Below, in pieces: positions 1 through 8,970 of a DNA stretch of 64,000 nucleotides. The DNA is from Ornithinibacter aureus. Its GTDB lineage: Bacteria; Actinomycetota; Actinomycetes; Actinomycetales; Dermatophilaceae. A program made the position numbers and the translations under genes. The notes beneath the pieces are model-generated. The model had not been told where the DNA came from. It was given only the letters and a program-made list of their open reading frames with translations, and did not search any database. How positions within the stretch are numbered: the stretch's first letter is position 1; each line of letters begins with the position of its first letter. The stretch lies in the NCBI RefSeq assembly GCF_009858245.1, contig NZ_VMSB01000001.1, forward strand, positions 1,116,001 to 1,180,000, in the 5' to 3' direction.

Positions 1-135
1 GAGGCGTGGCAACGGCGCGTTGAACCTCAGGAAGCGAGATTGGGCTGAGAGCCCGTCGAAGACCTCGATCAGCGCTTCGACCTCGCCGGCTCGCAGTGGT
101 CGCACCGACGGTGCACTGGGGTGGGTGGTGGGCAT
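1..135 (-). CDS. GNAT-family N-acetyltransferase, N-terminal fragment
   Basis: Only the first 45 codons are inside the window; the gene continues past base 1. The start ATG (133-135) has a good ribosome site (GGAGG, seven bases upstream). After a short polar lead the peptide reads VRPLRAGEVEALIEVFDGLS followed by SRFLRFNAPLPRL. A stretch of the type F-GLS-SR-LRF---P is typical of the first strand and helices of a bacterial GNAT acetyltransferase subgroup. The acetyl-CoA loop would lie outside the window, so the substrate cannot be guessed. The family call rests on the N-terminus alone. Confidence 0.6.
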   Translation of the reverse strand, partial: MPTTHPSAPSVRPLRAGEVEALIEVFDGLSAQSRFLRFNAPLPRL

Positions 136-670
136 GACGTTCCTCCGATGAACGATTGCCCACAGGGTTGCTCCACGGTCTGACGCCAGCCTGTCGCAGA
201 CCTGACACGGCGCTCCACCGCACCGCGCGTTCACTGGTTTCCAGGTCGAAAACTGCCGTGTCGATCGCATCCAGTCATGCGGCAATTCCCCGTTGTCGCG
301 ATGCAGCGAAGACTGCATGGTCTCGTAACGACCGCGTCGCAGAGATCGGCCCTTTCGGTGGTGTGGTGGAAATCCCCCGAGCGGTCGGAAGGCGCTATCT
401 CCGCTATGCGGTCAACGAAGAACGCTCTTATGCACCCTGCCTTGGGGCTGGACGTTATGGAGGCTTCCGTCCGGGCCTGTGCATCGAGCTCGGTATCGCG
501 TGCTGGGCAGGCGTGCGATCTGCCCGAATCCGCGCTTGATCAATGCAGCCCAGGCAGGCCAACCAGCAGATCACAACGCGTGCAGTAGCCGCCGCGCACG
601 CGGCAGCACACCGTGGGCTCGGGCATCGTCGAGGTCCTCGCGAGCAGAAGATGTGAGAGTTCTCTGATCC
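136..670. other. Spacer without a convincing gene
   Basis: About 535 bases between the GNAT gene and a decayed regulator fragment. Open frames here (for example 156-539 plus) have no recognisable motif, irregular composition and many cysteine/arginine runs, so they look like chance frames. Base composition is a little less GC-rich than the flanking genes. This fits old, non-functional DNA. I see no RNA gene or mobile-element end in it. Confidence 0.5.
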
Positions 671-790
671 TCGGGGACCCTCGACCCCTTCGGCCCTCGT
701 GCGCTCGACGTGGACCCGGATCGCGGTGCGGGCGGTCGCGGGAGGACTGCCGTTCCACAGCTCGTCAACCAGGTCCTCGGGGCGTCCCGC
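671..790 (-). pseudogene. Remnant of a SARP/AfsR-type (BTAD) regulator
   Basis: Read on the minus strand, bases 787-695 give DLVDELWNGSPPATARTAI followed by RVHVERTR. This closely matches the end of the winged-helix DNA-binding domain of SARP/AfsR regulators (ALWG--PPATA-NTL-VHVSRLR). Neither the preceding helix-turn-helix residues nor the following BTAD repeats remain in frame; the frame runs into low-complexity arginine/alanine sequence on both sides. It sits directly downstream of rseP. I read it as a gene fragment left by deletion or recombination. The match covers only about 30 residues. Confidence 0.5.
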
Positions 791-798
791 CCCAGGCG

Positions 799-2163
799 TC
801 AGCCGCCGAGGTTGACCGGCTTGACGAGGTCGGCGTAGATGAGCAGCGCCGTGAAGCCGAGCAGCACCATCGACACGGTGTACGCGACGGGCAGCGCCTT
901 CGCGACGTCGACGTAGCCGGGGTCCGGCCGCCCGCGCAGCTTCGCGATCTGGCGCTTGAGCCCCTCCCACAGGGCCCCCGCGACGTGACCACCGTCGAGG
1001 GGGAGCAGCGGGATGAGGTTGAAGATGAAGAGCATGAAGTTCAGCGCGGCGAGCAGGCCGACGAGGAACCAGATCTTGTTCCCCACCCCTTCACCGACGA
1101 ACGCGTCGTACTTGCCCTCGGTGGCCTCCCCCGCGACCCGGCCCACGCCGACGACGGACATCGGGCTGTCGATCTCGCGCTCGGCCCCGCCGAACGCGGC
1201 CTGCCAGACCCCGACCATCCGCGACGGGATGTGGACGATGGCTTCGGCGGTGCGGCTCACGTAGGTGCCGATGATGCCGGGCACGGCCGTGACCGGCTGC
1301 TGCACGTACTCGACCGGGGCGGTCGTGCGCACGCCGAGGAAGCCGGCCTCGGTGGTCTGCTCGGTGCCGTCCGCGGTGGTGACCGGCACACCGTCGGCGT
1401 CGAGGACCGGCACGACGTTGCGGATCGGCGTCGCCGTGACGGTCAGCTGCTCGCCGTCGCGCTCGAGGACGATCGTCACGGCCTGGTCGACGCGCGGGCG
1501 GATCAGGGTGCTGATGTCCCGGGTGTCGTCGATGGGCTGGCCGTCGATGGACACGACCCGGTCGCCGGGCAGGATGCCGGCCGCGAGCGCCGGCGTGTCG
1601 GGCTGGTTCGTGCAGGTGGTCGCGTCCCCCGCCTCGGTCACCGGGACGACGCACTGCGACACCGACGCGACGACCGCACCGGGCTGGGCCGTGGCCACCC
1701 CGTGCACGGTGACGAGCAGGGTCAGCAGGAAGACACCGATGAGCAGGTTCATCGTCGGGCCGCCGAGCATGACGATGACCTTCTTGGGCACCGACAGCCG
1801 GTAGAAGACCCGGTTCTCGTCGCCGGGACGCACCTCCTCCAGGCTGGCCGCGCGGGCCTCGTCGACGAGCTGGCTGAACCGGCCCGTGCTCGACACGCGC
1901 ACGGTGCCGGGGTCGTCGCCCTTGCGCGGGGGGAACATGCCGATCATCCGGATGTACCCACCCAGCGGGATCGCCTTGACGCCGTACTCCGTCTCCCCCC
2001 GACGGCGCGACCACATCGTCGGGCCGAAACCGACCATGTACTGCGTCACGCGGACCCCGAAGCGCTTGGCCGGCACGAGGTGCCCCACCTCGTGCAGGGC
2101 GATCGAGGCGGCGATCCCGGTGGCCATGAAGAGCACACCGAGAAGGAAGGCGAGCGTGCTCAA
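799..2163 (-). CDS. rseP: M50-family site-2 protease (RseP/Rip1)
   Basis: Intramembrane zinc metalloprotease that cleaves membrane-embedded substrates such as anti-sigma factors after a first periplasmic cut. The 454-aa product has the zinc motif HEVGH at residues 24-28 in the first membrane segment, a central PDZ domain around [15 protein letters not shown], and the second active-site motif [10 protein letters not shown] near residues 381-392 in a later membrane segment. I choose TTG at 2163 because it overlaps the dxr stop codon by four bases (TTGA) and has AGGAGA just upstream; longer frames add only an arginine-rich tail. Coupling to dxr is the usual actinobacterial arrangement. Confidence 0.93.
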   Translation of the reverse strand: MSTLAFLLGVLFMATGIAASIALHEVGHLVPAKRFGVRVTQYMVGFGPTMWSRRRGETEYGVKAIPLGGYIRMIGMFPPRKGDDPGTVRVSSTGRFSQLVDEARAASLEEVRPGDENRVFYRLSVPKKVIVMLGGPTMNLLIGVFLLTLLVTVHGVATAQPGAVVASVSQCVVPVTEAGDATTCTNQPDTPALAAGILPGDRVVSIDGQPIDDTRDISTLIRPRVDQAVTIVLERDGEQLTVTATPIRNVVPVLDADGVPVTTADGTEQTTEAGFLGVRTTAPVEYVQQPVTAVPGIIGTYVSRTAEAIVHIPSRMVGVWQAAFGGAEREIDSPMSVVGVGRVAGEATEGKYDAFVGEGVGNKIWFLVGLLAALNFMLFIFNLIPLLPLDGGHVAGALWEGLKRQIAKLRGRPDPGYVDVAKALPVAYTVSMVLLGFTALLIYADLVKPVNLGG

Positions 2164-3380
2164 CGGTTCTCCTGGATCTGGTCGTCGTCGACGGCGATGC
2201 CGATGAGGTCGGCGGCGCGGTGACGGGCCCACCGGTCGGCGGCGAGCACTCCCTCAACGCTCGAGGCGTCGAGTTCGCTCCCAGTGTGCGCCTCGACGAC
2301 GCGTTCCACCGTGTCGACGATGTCGGTGAACGAGATCACCCCGTCGTGGAAGGCGTCGACGCACACCTCGTTGGCGGCGTTGTACACGGCCGGGAAGGTG
2401 CTGCCGGCCTCGCCGACCCGGCGGGCGAGGCGCACGGCGGGGAAGGCGTCGTCGTCGAGCGGGTGGAACTCCCAGCTCTGGGCCAGGCTCCAGTCGCACG
2501 GTACGTCGACGTCGGTCAGCCGCTGCGGCCAGGACAGCCCGAGCGCGATCGGCACGAGCATGCGCGGCGGGCCGAGCTGGGCGATGGTCGAGCCGTCGTG
2601 GAACTCGACCATCGAGTGGATCTGCTGCTGCGGGTGCACGACGACGTCGATGCGGTCGAAGGGGATGTCGAAGAGCAGGTGGGCCTCGATGACCTCCAGC
2701 CCCTTGTTGACCAGCGTCGCGGAGTTCGTCGTGATGACCCGCCCCATCGAGAAGTTGGGGTGGGCCAGCGCCTGCTGCGGGCTGACGTCGGCGAGCTCGG
2801 CGCGGCTGCGCCCGCGGAACGGGCCACCGCTGGCCGTCACGACGAGGCGGCGCACCTCGTCGGCGCGCCCGCCGCGAAGGCTCTGCGCGATGGCGCTGTG
2901 CTCGGAGTCGACCGGCACGATCTGGTCGGGCGCGGCGGCCGCCTTGACGAGCGGCCCCCCGATGATCAGCGACTCCTTGTTCGCCAGCGCCAGCACCGAG
3001 CCCACCTCGAGGGCTGCCAGGGTCGGCCGCAGACCGATCGACCCGGTGATGCCGTTGAGCACGACGTCGGCGCCACACCCCGCGGCGATCGTCGCGGCAT
3101 CCGCGCCGACCACGACATCGGTCACGGATGCCGGCCGGCCGGCATCCGCTGCCGCCGCGGCGATCGCGGCGCGAACGTCCTCAACCTGGCCGCGTGCGAC
3201 ACCGACGAGCGGCACGTCGAACTCGACGGCCTGACGTGCGAGCAGCTCGACGTTGCCCCCGGCGGTGAGGGCGGCCACGGTGAAGGCCCTCGGGTGCGCG
3301 GCGATGACCTCGAGGGCCTGGGTGCCGATCGAGCCGGTGGAGCCGAGGATGGCGACGGAGCGGGAAGTCACGGGAGCCAT
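2160..3380 (-). CDS. dxr: 1-deoxy-D-xylulose 5-phosphate reductoisomerase
   Basis: Second step of the MEP isoprenoid pathway: NADPH-dependent rearrangement and reduction of DXP to MEP in the cytosol. The 406-aa protein has the NADPH loop GSTGSIG (13-19), LANKESLI, the metal/substrate segment [16 protein letters not shown] and the flexible-loop stretch HPNFSMG, all conserved in Dxr. Length is normal. It is preceded by a barstar-like gene only two bases away and followed by rseP with a four-base overlap, so the three genes are probably one transcript. Confidence 0.97.
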   Translation of the reverse strand: MAPVTSRSVAILGSTGSIGTQALEVIAAHPRAFTVAALTAGGNVELLARQAVEFDVPLVGVARGQVEDVRAAIAAAAADAGRPASVTDVVVGADAATIAAGCGADVVLNGITGSIGLRPTLAALEVGSVLALANKESLIIGGPLVKAAAAPDQIVPVDSEHSAIAQSLRGGRADEVRRLVVTASGGPFRGRSRAELADVSPQQALAHPNFSMGRVITTNSATLVNKGLEVIEAHLLFDIPFDRIDVVVHPQQQIHSMVEFHDGSTIAQLGPPRMLVPIALGLSWPQRLTDVDVPCDWSLAQSWEFHPLDDDAFPAVRLARRVGEAGSTFPAVYNAANEVCVDAFHDGVISFTDIVDTVERVVEAHTGSELDASSVEGVLAADRWARHRAADLIGIAVDDDQIQENR

Positions 3381-3382
3381 TG

Positions 3383-3730
3383 TCAGCGCTCGATGACACT
3401 GACGTGAAACCGGGGATGGGCCAGGGCCACCTCGCCGAGCACCCCGTTGAGCTGGGCCGCCGCGAACGGGTCCTCGCGCTGGAGGGCCAGGACGCCGTCG
3501 ACGACGAGTTCGGCCTCCCCCTCGTCGTGCCGGGCGAGGTGGTCGAGCAGGTCAGCCAGGGCGTCGAGGTTGCCGCCGAACCACGCGGGGAAGTCCAGGG
3601 CGTCGGCGAAGGCCTCGAGGGTGGCGGTCTTGGTCTCCCCCGCGACGACGAGACGCACGACGCGACCGCGCGCCACGGCATCCGCGACGAGGGCGTCGAC
3701 GTCGACCGGCGGCCGGAGGTGGCGGATCAC
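3383..3730 (-). CDS. Barstar-family protein (RNase inhibitor fold), orphan
   Basis: 115-aa protein from GTG at 3730, with GGAGG nine bases upstream. The segment [20 protein letters not shown] is the hallmark helix-loop-helix of barstar, where F-WFGGN-DAL-D-L packs against barnase-type RNases. In characterised systems barstar neutralises the cell's own secreted barnase. No barnase or other ribonuclease gene is nearby; its neighbours are a DnaB-like ATPase upstream (behind a hairpin) and dxr two bases downstream. It may be a stand-alone inhibitor of a toxin encoded elsewhere or a protein with another role. The fold call is good; the function is open. Confidence 0.82.
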   Translation of the reverse strand: MIRHLRPPVDVDALVADAVARGRVVRLVVAGETKTATLEAFADALDFPAWFGGNLDALADLLDHLARHDEGEAELVVDGVLALQREDPFAAAQLNGVLGEVALAHPRFHVSVIER

Positions 3731-3757
3731 ACCCCCATCCTCCCCCGACTTCTTGCG

Positions 3758-3797
3758 CTCCAGCCACCTGCCGCCCCGACGGATCCGGTGGCTGGAG
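3758..3797 (-). terminator. Inverted repeat after the DnaB-like gene
   Basis: CTCCAGCCACC (3758-3768) and GGTGGCTGGAG (3787-3797) form a perfect 11-bp stem with an 18-base loop in the 82-base gap before the barstar gene. There is no U-tract. It could stop or attenuate transcription entering barstar-dxr-rseP. Confidence 0.5.
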
Positions 3798-3812
3798 TGC
3801 ACGACGTCGCGA

Positions 3813-4886
3813 TCAGGTGGTGAAGATGCGCTCCTCGATGAGTCGTTCGGTGACGACCCGCGCTTGCGGGTGGAAGCGCCCGTGCTCGAAGTCCTTCTCG
3901 ACCTCGAGCTCGACGTGCCCGAGCCCGTGCCGGTTCTTCTCGACGGTGATGACGGCCCAGCGCCGGAAGCGCTGCACGCTGCCGAGGTCGTAGACCAAGT
4001 GCTCGCGCGAGACGATGTTCTCCTTGCTCGACAGGATGAGCACGAGGTCGGCCTCGTAGGCCAGGGCCGACGAGCCGCGCAGGTCGCGGGTGCGCATCCG
4101 GTGCCCGGCACCCAGACTCTCGCGGTCGGCCGCGGAGATGCACACGACGGGGCACTCGAGCTCGAGCGCCATGTCCTTGAGCGTCTCGGTGACGACGGTG
4201 ACCCGCGCGACCTCATCGCCCGCCACGCCGTCGAGTGGCACCTTCTGGAGGTAGTCGACCATGACCATCGGGGGCTCGTCGGCCTCCTCGCGCACCTCCA
4301 CCAGCACACGGGCCACCTCGGCGGGGGTCGTGTCGCTCGTCGACTCGTGGAGGTGCAGCCGTGGTGCGTAGTCGAGCACGGCCGCGAGGGCGTCGGCGCC
4401 GTACGGGATGCCGGCGAGCGCCTCGGCGAGGCCGCGGCGGTCGGGGTCGGGCGCCTCGAAGACCGCCCGGACGGCATGGACGTCCGCGGCTGCCGCCGGG
4501 TGCTGGCCGGCCTCGACGGCCAGGCCCGACGCCTCGAGGGCGATGAGGCGCTGGATGAGGGTTCCTGCCTCGTGCTCGAAGGAGAAGACCACCGCGTGGC
4601 GGCCGGTGCGCACCGCGTTGCGCACCATCTGGAGCGCGATCGTCGTCTTGCCCGACCCCTCGCTGCCCCCGAGCAGGACCAGCTCGCCGGAGCGCAGGCC
4701 GCCGTCGAGCGTGGCGTCGAGCAGGTCGAACCCGGTGGGCCAGACCGTCGCCCCGGGTCGCGCACCGCGGCGCAGCGACGCGTCGGCCTCGTCGAGCAGG
4801 TCCTGCACCGAGCGGCGGCGGTCGACGTGGCGGGCGCTACGGGTGGCCGGGGCAGCGGCATCCGGGCTGTAGCTCATGGAGGACAT
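3813..4886 (-). CDS. DnaB C-terminal-like RecA-fold ATPase
   Basis: 357-aa protein with only the ATPase half of a DnaB helicase. Walker A is GGSEGSGKT (73-81), a DnaB-type catalytic segment FSFEHEAG follows (101-108), and Walker B is MVMVDYLQKV (207-216), the DnaB-style VIDYLQL motif. The later RGSSALAYEADLVLIL and VEKNRHG match the end of the DnaB/RadA core. The N-terminal DnaG-binding domain of DnaB is absent, so this is not the replicative helicase. It resembles stand-alone DnaB-like ATPases of unknown role. Before the IS insertion it lay about 47 bases downstream of the 421-aa unknown gene on the same strand, so the two may once have been an operon. ATM at 4884-4886 is the first of two close in-frame ATGs. 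Confidence 0.75.
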   Translation of the reverse strand: MSSMSYSPDAAAPATRSARHVDRRRSVQDLLDEADASLRRGARPGATVWPTGFDLLDATLDGGLRSGELVLLGGSEGSGKTTIALQMVRNAVRTGRHAVVFSFEHEAGTLIQRLIALEASGLAVEAGQHPAAAADVHAVRAVFEAPDPDRRGLAEALAGIPYGADALAAVLDYAPRLHLHESTSDTTPAEVARVLVEVREEADEPPMVMVDYLQKVPLDGVAGDEVARVTVVTETLKDMALELECPVVCISAADRESLGAGHRMRTRDLRGSSALAYEADLVLILSSKENIVSREHLVYDLGSVQRFRRWAVITVEKNRHGLGHVELEVEKDFEHGRFHPQARVVTERLIEERIFTT

Positions 4887-4933
4887 GACACCACTGACGC
4901 GCGGCTGCGCGTGACGTTTCGGCGGGCCACGTC

Positions 4934-4937
4934 CTAG
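4934..4937. repeat. Target-site duplication, left copy (CTAG)
   Basis: CTAG directly before the left terminal repeat of the IS. Its partner is at 6142-6145. A 4-bp YTAR-type target is the known preference of the IS5 subgroup. Confidence 0.75.
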
Positions 4938-6141
4938 GGAATCACTGATTTTCTCGGCTGGCCGGGGCGTCTTCGGCCTTGGTGGGTGGGGTCCCGGGAG
5001 AATGGGGTGTGGATATCGATCAGCCCAGTTTCACCGACATTGAGTACGGCAACCGGCGGCGTGTGTCGCGTCGGGAGAAGTTCTTGGAAGCGATGGACGC
5101 CACGATCCCGTGGGCGTCGTGGGTGGGGGTGATCGAGCCGTTCTACTACGCGGATCGTGCGGGTAAGCGGGGCCGTAAGGCCAAGCCGGTGGAGACGATG
5201 CTGCGGATGTACCTGCTGCAGGTGTGGTTCTCCCTGTCCGATGAGGGCGTGGAGGACGCGGTGTACGACTCGTACGCGATGCGCCGGTTCATGGGGTTGG
5301 ACTTCGCGGTCGAGCAGGTCCCGGACGCCACGACGCTGCTGCACTTCCGGCACTTGTTGGAGGAGCACCACCTCGGGGAGAAGCTGTTGGCGGCGCAGAA
5401 CGAGGTGTTCGCGCAGCAGGGCTGGATCATGCGGGGCGGGTCCATCATCGACGCCACGATCATCGCGGCGCCGTCATCAACGAAGAACGCCACCGGCACC
5501 CGCGACCCGGCGATGCACCAGACGAAGAAGGGCAACCAGTGGCACTTCGGGATGAAGGCCCACATCGGCGCTGATGCCGGGACCGGGTACGTCCACACGG
5601 TGACCGCGACCGCGGCGAACGTGCATGACCTGGACGAGGCGGTGCACCTGGTGCGCGCCGATGACGAGGTTGTGTACGCCGACGCCGGGTACCAAGGAGC
5701 TGCGAAGCGGCCCGAGATCGCCGAGAACGAAGACCTGTCACAAATCACGTGGCAAGTCGCCCCACGTAAAGGGGTGCTCAAGACGATGCCCGAGCATGAC
5801 CGCGCCGTGGCATCACGCCAGGCGTCGGTGCGGGCCAAGGTCGAACACCCGTTCCTCATCGTCAAGCGTGACTTCGCCTTCACCAAGACCCGCTACCGCG
5901 GGATCGCGAAGAACCTCAACCACCTCAACGTGTTGTTCGCCTCCGCGAACTGGTTGATGCGCGCCAGGGCCGCCGCCCTCATGGGGTGACGGCCAGGCTT
6001 CAGCCTGCCCGCAACCGCTAGAAACACCCCGAGACCCGGGGGTCAAGAGCCCAACCCACCGGGCGAAACGAGCCCCCGGGGAGTGCCCCCGACCCCGCCG
6101 GGCCCCCGCACCAACCAACTGCCCCCTTGATCAGCGCTTCC
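4938..6141 (+). mobile_element. Complete IS5-family insertion sequence
   Basis: A 1204-bp element. Left end GGAATCACTGAT (4938-4949) and right end ATCAGCGCTTCC (6130-6141) are imperfect terminal inverted repeats, 10 of 12 matching, flanked by direct CTAG copies. One intact transposase gene fills most of it; about 150 bases of very GC-rich sequence follow the gene without coding content. Its left end lies 51 bases upstream of the DnaB-like start and its right end touches the stop codon of the 421-aa gene, so it separates two minus-strand neighbours without breaking either frame. Clear ends, an intact transposase frame and matching duplications suggest a fairly recent arrival. Confidence 0.88.
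5009..5989 (+). CDS. IS5-family transposase (DDE)
   Basis: Catalyses transposition of the surrounding IS. With GTG at 5009 (GGGAG about seven bases upstream) the protein is 326 aa; a TTG at 4979 would add ten unlikely residues. The catalytic triad is visible: D148 in GGSIIDATIIAAPSSTKN, D225 in VYADAGYQG, and E279 in RAKVEHPFLIVKR. The segments DPAMHQTKKGNQWHFGMKAH and AKVEHPF follow the E. coli IS5 transposase closely. The frame is uninterrupted, so the element may still be active. Confidence 0.93.
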   Translation: MDIDQPSFTDIEYGNRRRVSRREKFLEAMDATIPWASWVGVIEPFYYADRAGKRGRKAKPVETMLRMYLLQVWFSLSDEGVEDAVYDSYAMRRFMGLDFAVEQVPDATTLLHFRHLLEEHHLGEKLLAAQNEVFAQQGWIMRGGSIIDATIIAAPSSTKNATGTRDPAMHQTKKGNQWHFGMKAHIGADAGTGYVHTVTATAANVHDLDEAVHLVRADDEVVYADAGYQGAAKRPEIAENEDLSQITWQVAPRKGVLKTMPEHDRAVASRQASVRAKVEHPFLIVKRDFAFTKTRYRGIAKNLNHLNVLFASANWLMRARAAALMG

Positions 6142-6145
6142 CTAG
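6142..6145. repeat. Target-site duplication, right copy (CTAG)
   Basis: Second copy of CTAG, directly after the right terminal repeat. Bases 6142-6144, read on the minus strand, are also the TAG stop codon of the neighbouring 421-aa gene; the duplication preserved that stop. Confidence 0.75.
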
Positions 6146-7407
6146 GAGTTTGCCTCGCGACGCCGCGTGCGAGCGCGCTCGAGCTCCGCAAGGTCGGCCG
6201 TCCAGGGGCCGTGTGGATCGAGCGCGGCACAACCGCCATCGACGAAAGCGCGCACCCGTGTCCGAAACCCGTCGAGCCCGTCGACGAGCGTGTACTCGAC
6301 CCGGTACTCGGGTTCCGAGGCGCCCTCGCCCCTCGTCACCGTCGTGATCCGGGCGACCGAGTCCGCGTAGAAGTGCAGCTGGAGCCCTTCGCCCAGCTGC
6401 TCGTCCTCGATCGTGAACACCTCGTTGTCCGGGGCCGAACGGCTGGCGACGAACTCCCAGAAGGCGGCGCCAGCGGTGCGGCTATCGCCAGGAGCCCACG
6501 GCTGCGCCACCTCCTTGTCGTCGGTGAACGTCAGCCGCGCCGTCCTCACCCCGCCCGGACCACCTGCACGGTCACCCACCCCCTCGGCGTCGTCCTCCTC
6601 CGGCAGGTTCTTCGAACGATCCCTGACCTCCGAGCACATGAGGAATCTCACGGTGGCCACCGCGTCGTCCGCCAGCTCAGGGTGGGCGGCACGCACGGCC
6701 TCCTCGGCCACGGTCGCCACCCGCTCCCATGCTGCCTTGTCCGTTACCCCCCTTCCATGGCGTGGGTCCAGGCCGATGCGCATCCCCGTGGTGGCCCGCT
6801 CCGCCGTGGCGATCACCCGCAGCACGTCGGGCAGCAGCTCAGGATCGACCTCGTCCGGAAGGCGTTTCGGCAGCGTCGCCCCGTGCACGTACTGTCCGGT
6901 GAACCGAAGGATCGCGGTGTCGAGTGGAGCCAACGTGACGCCACGCTGCGCGCGCCGCCGGTTCACCTCGTATTCCTCCACCCGGCGCCGGTCGGGGGTC
7001 ACGGTCGCTTCGGACAGGGCCGCCCAGACCTTGCCGTCGTCGAGCAGGTCGATGTCGCCGCCGTGGGCCATGAGCAGGCGCCAGTCCCACCGGATGCCCC
7101 GGAACAGGGCGTCGACCTCGTCGGGCGTGCCGAGGAGGGTGGGGTCCAGCAGCGCGACGGCAGCCTCCACGTCGAGATCGCCCTGGCTCCCGGCGTCCCC
7201 GCACAGCGGCAGCACGGCACTCCACAGCAACAGGTGCCTCCTCAGGTCCGCCTCGATCACAGCGGCCCGCACCTCGTCGACCGGGAATCTGAAGACCCGA
7301 GGATCATGGTTGGCATCCGCCCCGGCGGCGAGCTCGATGCACAGCCCGTTCTCGCACCGGACCACGGCAGGGAACCAGCCCTGACGGGTGAACACGACGT
7401 CGCGCAC
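6142..7407 (-). CDS. Conserved-looking protein of unknown function, 421 aa
   Basis: GTG at 7407 has an excellent ribosome site (GAGGAGGAG, five bases upstream). The soluble protein begins VRDVVFTRQGWFPAVVRCENGLCIEL and has no signal peptide or membrane helix. A mid-region (about 90-170) is rich in leucine and acidic residues (LLDPTLLGTPDEVDALFRGI), followed by YEVNRRRAQRG and a C-terminal beta-rich part (VFTIEDEQLGEGLQLHFYADS; EPEYRVEYTLVDGLDGF). I do not recognise a family with confidence. The IS is inserted exactly at its stop codon; the frame is intact. Downstream, across the IS, is the DnaB-like ATPase, upstream is gabD 35 bases away. The well-kept frame and strong ribosome site say it is real. 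Confidence 0.75.
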   Translation of the reverse strand: MRDVVFTRQGWFPAVVRCENGLCIELAAGADANHDPRVFRFPVDEVRAAVIEADLRRHLLLWSAVLPLCGDAGSQGDLDVEAAVALLDPTLLGTPDEVDALFRGIRWDWRLLMAHGGDIDLLDDGKVWAALSEATVTPDRRRVEEYEVNRRRAQRGVTLAPLDTAILRFTGQYVHGATLPKRLPDEVDPELLPDVLRVIATAERATTGMRIGLDPRHGRGVTDKAAWERVATVAEEAVRAAHPELADDAVATVRFLMCSEVRDRSKNLPEEDDAEGVGDRAGGPGGVRTARLTFTDDKEVAQPWAPGDSRTAGAAFWEFVASRSAPDNEVFTIEDEQLGEGLQLHFYADSVARITTVTRGEGASEPEYRVEYTLVDGLDGFRTRVRAFVDGGCAALDPHGPWTADLAELERARTRRREANS

Positions 7408-7442
7408 GGCTCTCCTCCTCGTTCGCTCCCCGACCAGCAGCC

Positions 7443-8903
7443 TCAGAGGGCGATGCCGACGTACTTCGTCTCGAGGTACTCCTCGATGCCCTCGAACCCG
7501 CCCTCGCGGCCGAAGCCCGACTGCTTGACGCCGCCGAACGGCGCGGCCGGGTTGGACACGATACCGGTGTTGACGCCGATCATCCCGAACTCCATGGCCT
7601 CGGCCACCCGGATCATCCGGTTCTGGTCGTTGGTGTAGATGTAGCCGACGAGGCCGTACTCGGTGCCGTTCGCCGTGGCCACGGCATCCGCCTCGTCGGT
7701 GAAGGTGCACACCGGTGCGACCGGCCCGAAGATCTCCTCACCGAGGCAGCGGCTGTCGGCCGGCACGTCGGCGAGCACGGTCGGTGCGTAGAAGAACCCC
7801 TTGCCCGGCACGGGTGCGCCGCCGGTGAGCACGCGGGCCCCCTTGCCGACGGCGTCCTGGACGAGCTCGTCGACCTTGTCGCGAGCCTTGCCGGTGATGA
7901 GCGGTCCGACGTCGACCCCCTTCTTGGTGCCCTTGCCGACGACGAGGGCACCCATGCGGGCCGCGAGCTTGGTGGCGAACTCCTCGGCGAGCGACTCGTG
8001 CACGAAGAACCGGTTCGCCGCGGTGCAGGCCTCACCGATGTTGCGCATCTTCGCGAGCATCGCCCCGTCGACGGCCGCATCGACGTCGGCGTCCTCGAAG
8101 ACGAGGAACGGGGCGTTGCCCCCGAGCTCCATCGACAGGCGCAGCAGCTGCTCGGCCGACTGCTCGACGAGCATCTTGCCGACCGGGGTGGACCCGGTGA
8201 AGGTCAGCTTGCGCAGCCGCGCATCGCGGATGAGCGGCTCGCACACGGCACCGGAGTGGGTCGTGGTGACGACGTTGAGCACGCCGTCGGGCAGGCCCGC
8301 CTCCATCATGACCTCGGCGAGCAGGAGCATCGTCAACGGCGTCTCGTGGGCGGGCTTGACGACCATCGTGCAGCCCGCGGCGACGGCCGGGCCGATCTTG
8401 CGGGTGCCCATCGCGAGCGGGAAGTTCCAGGGCGTGATCATCAGCGTGGGACCGACGGGCTGCTTCATCGTCAGCAGCCGCGACGCGCCGTTGGGGGCCA
8501 CCGAGTAGCGCCCGTGGATGCGCACGGCCTCCTCGGCGAACCAGCGGAAGAACTCGGCACCGTAGGCCACCTCGCCGCGCGCCTCGGCCACCGTCTTGCC
8601 CATCTCCAGGCTCATCAGGGTGGCGAACTCGTCGGTGCGGGCAACGAGGGCGTCGAAGGCCCGGCGCAGGATCTCGCTGCGCTCACGCGGCGGGGTCGCC
8701 GCCCAGGTCGGCTGGGCCTCGTGGGCCGCCGCCAGCGCGGCGAGCCCGTCCTGCGGCGTCCCGTCCGCGCACGTGGTGAGGACGGCACCGGATGCCGGGT
8801 CGCTCACCTCGAAGCGCGCGCCACCGCTCGCTTCACGCCAGGACCCTGCGATGAGCAGGCGGGTGGGAACGGACTCGACGAGCGACTTCTGGGTGAACGC
8901 CAT
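7443..8903 (-). CDS. gabD: NAD(P)-dependent succinate-semialdehyde dehydrogenase
   Basis: Oxidises succinic semialdehyde from GABA breakdown to succinate. The 486-aa protein has the aldehyde dehydrogenase core: ITPWNFPLAM, FTGSTPVGK, general base E259 in MELGGNAPF and nucleophile C293 in NIGEACTAANRF. The latter, with the C-terminal FGGVKQSGFGREGG, is typical of GabD. GAAGGA lies before the ATG. As the last gene of the left arm of the polyamine locus, it fits the final step from putrescine via GABA to the TCA cycle. Confidence 0.88.
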   Translation of the reverse strand: MAFTQKSLVESVPTRLLIAGSWREASGGARFEVSDPASGAVLTTCADGTPQDGLAALAAAHEAQPTWAATPPRERSEILRRAFDALVARTDEFATLMSLEMGKTVAEARGEVAYGAEFFRWFAEEAVRIHGRYSVAPNGASRLLTMKQPVGPTLMITPWNFPLAMGTRKIGPAVAAGCTMVVKPAHETPLTMLLLAEVMMEAGLPDGVLNVVTTTHSGAVCEPLIRDARLRKLTFTGSTPVGKMLVEQSAEQLLRLSMELGGNAPFLVFEDADVDAAVDGAMLAKMRNIGEACTAANRFFVHESLAEEFATKLAARMGALVVGKGTKKGVDVGPLITGKARDKVDELVQDAVGKGARVLTGGAPVPGKGFFYAPTVLADVPADSRCLGEEIFGPVAPVCTFTDEADAVATANGTEYGLVGYIYTNDQNRMIRVAEAMEFGMIGVNTGIVSNPAAPFGGVKQSGFGREGGFEGIEEYLETKYVGIAL

Positions 8904-8970
8904 GGGTGTGTCCTTCTGGGGCCGGGCGGCGGTGATCGGGGCAGGTACGAGGTGGTGGCGAGCCTACGAC

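Noticed and set aside
156-539. 127-codon plus-strand frame in the left spacer
   Set aside because: No ribosome site, no recognisable motif and irregular composition.
3813-4886. Replicative helicase DnaB
   Set aside because: The N-terminal DnaB domain is absent and the protein is too short.
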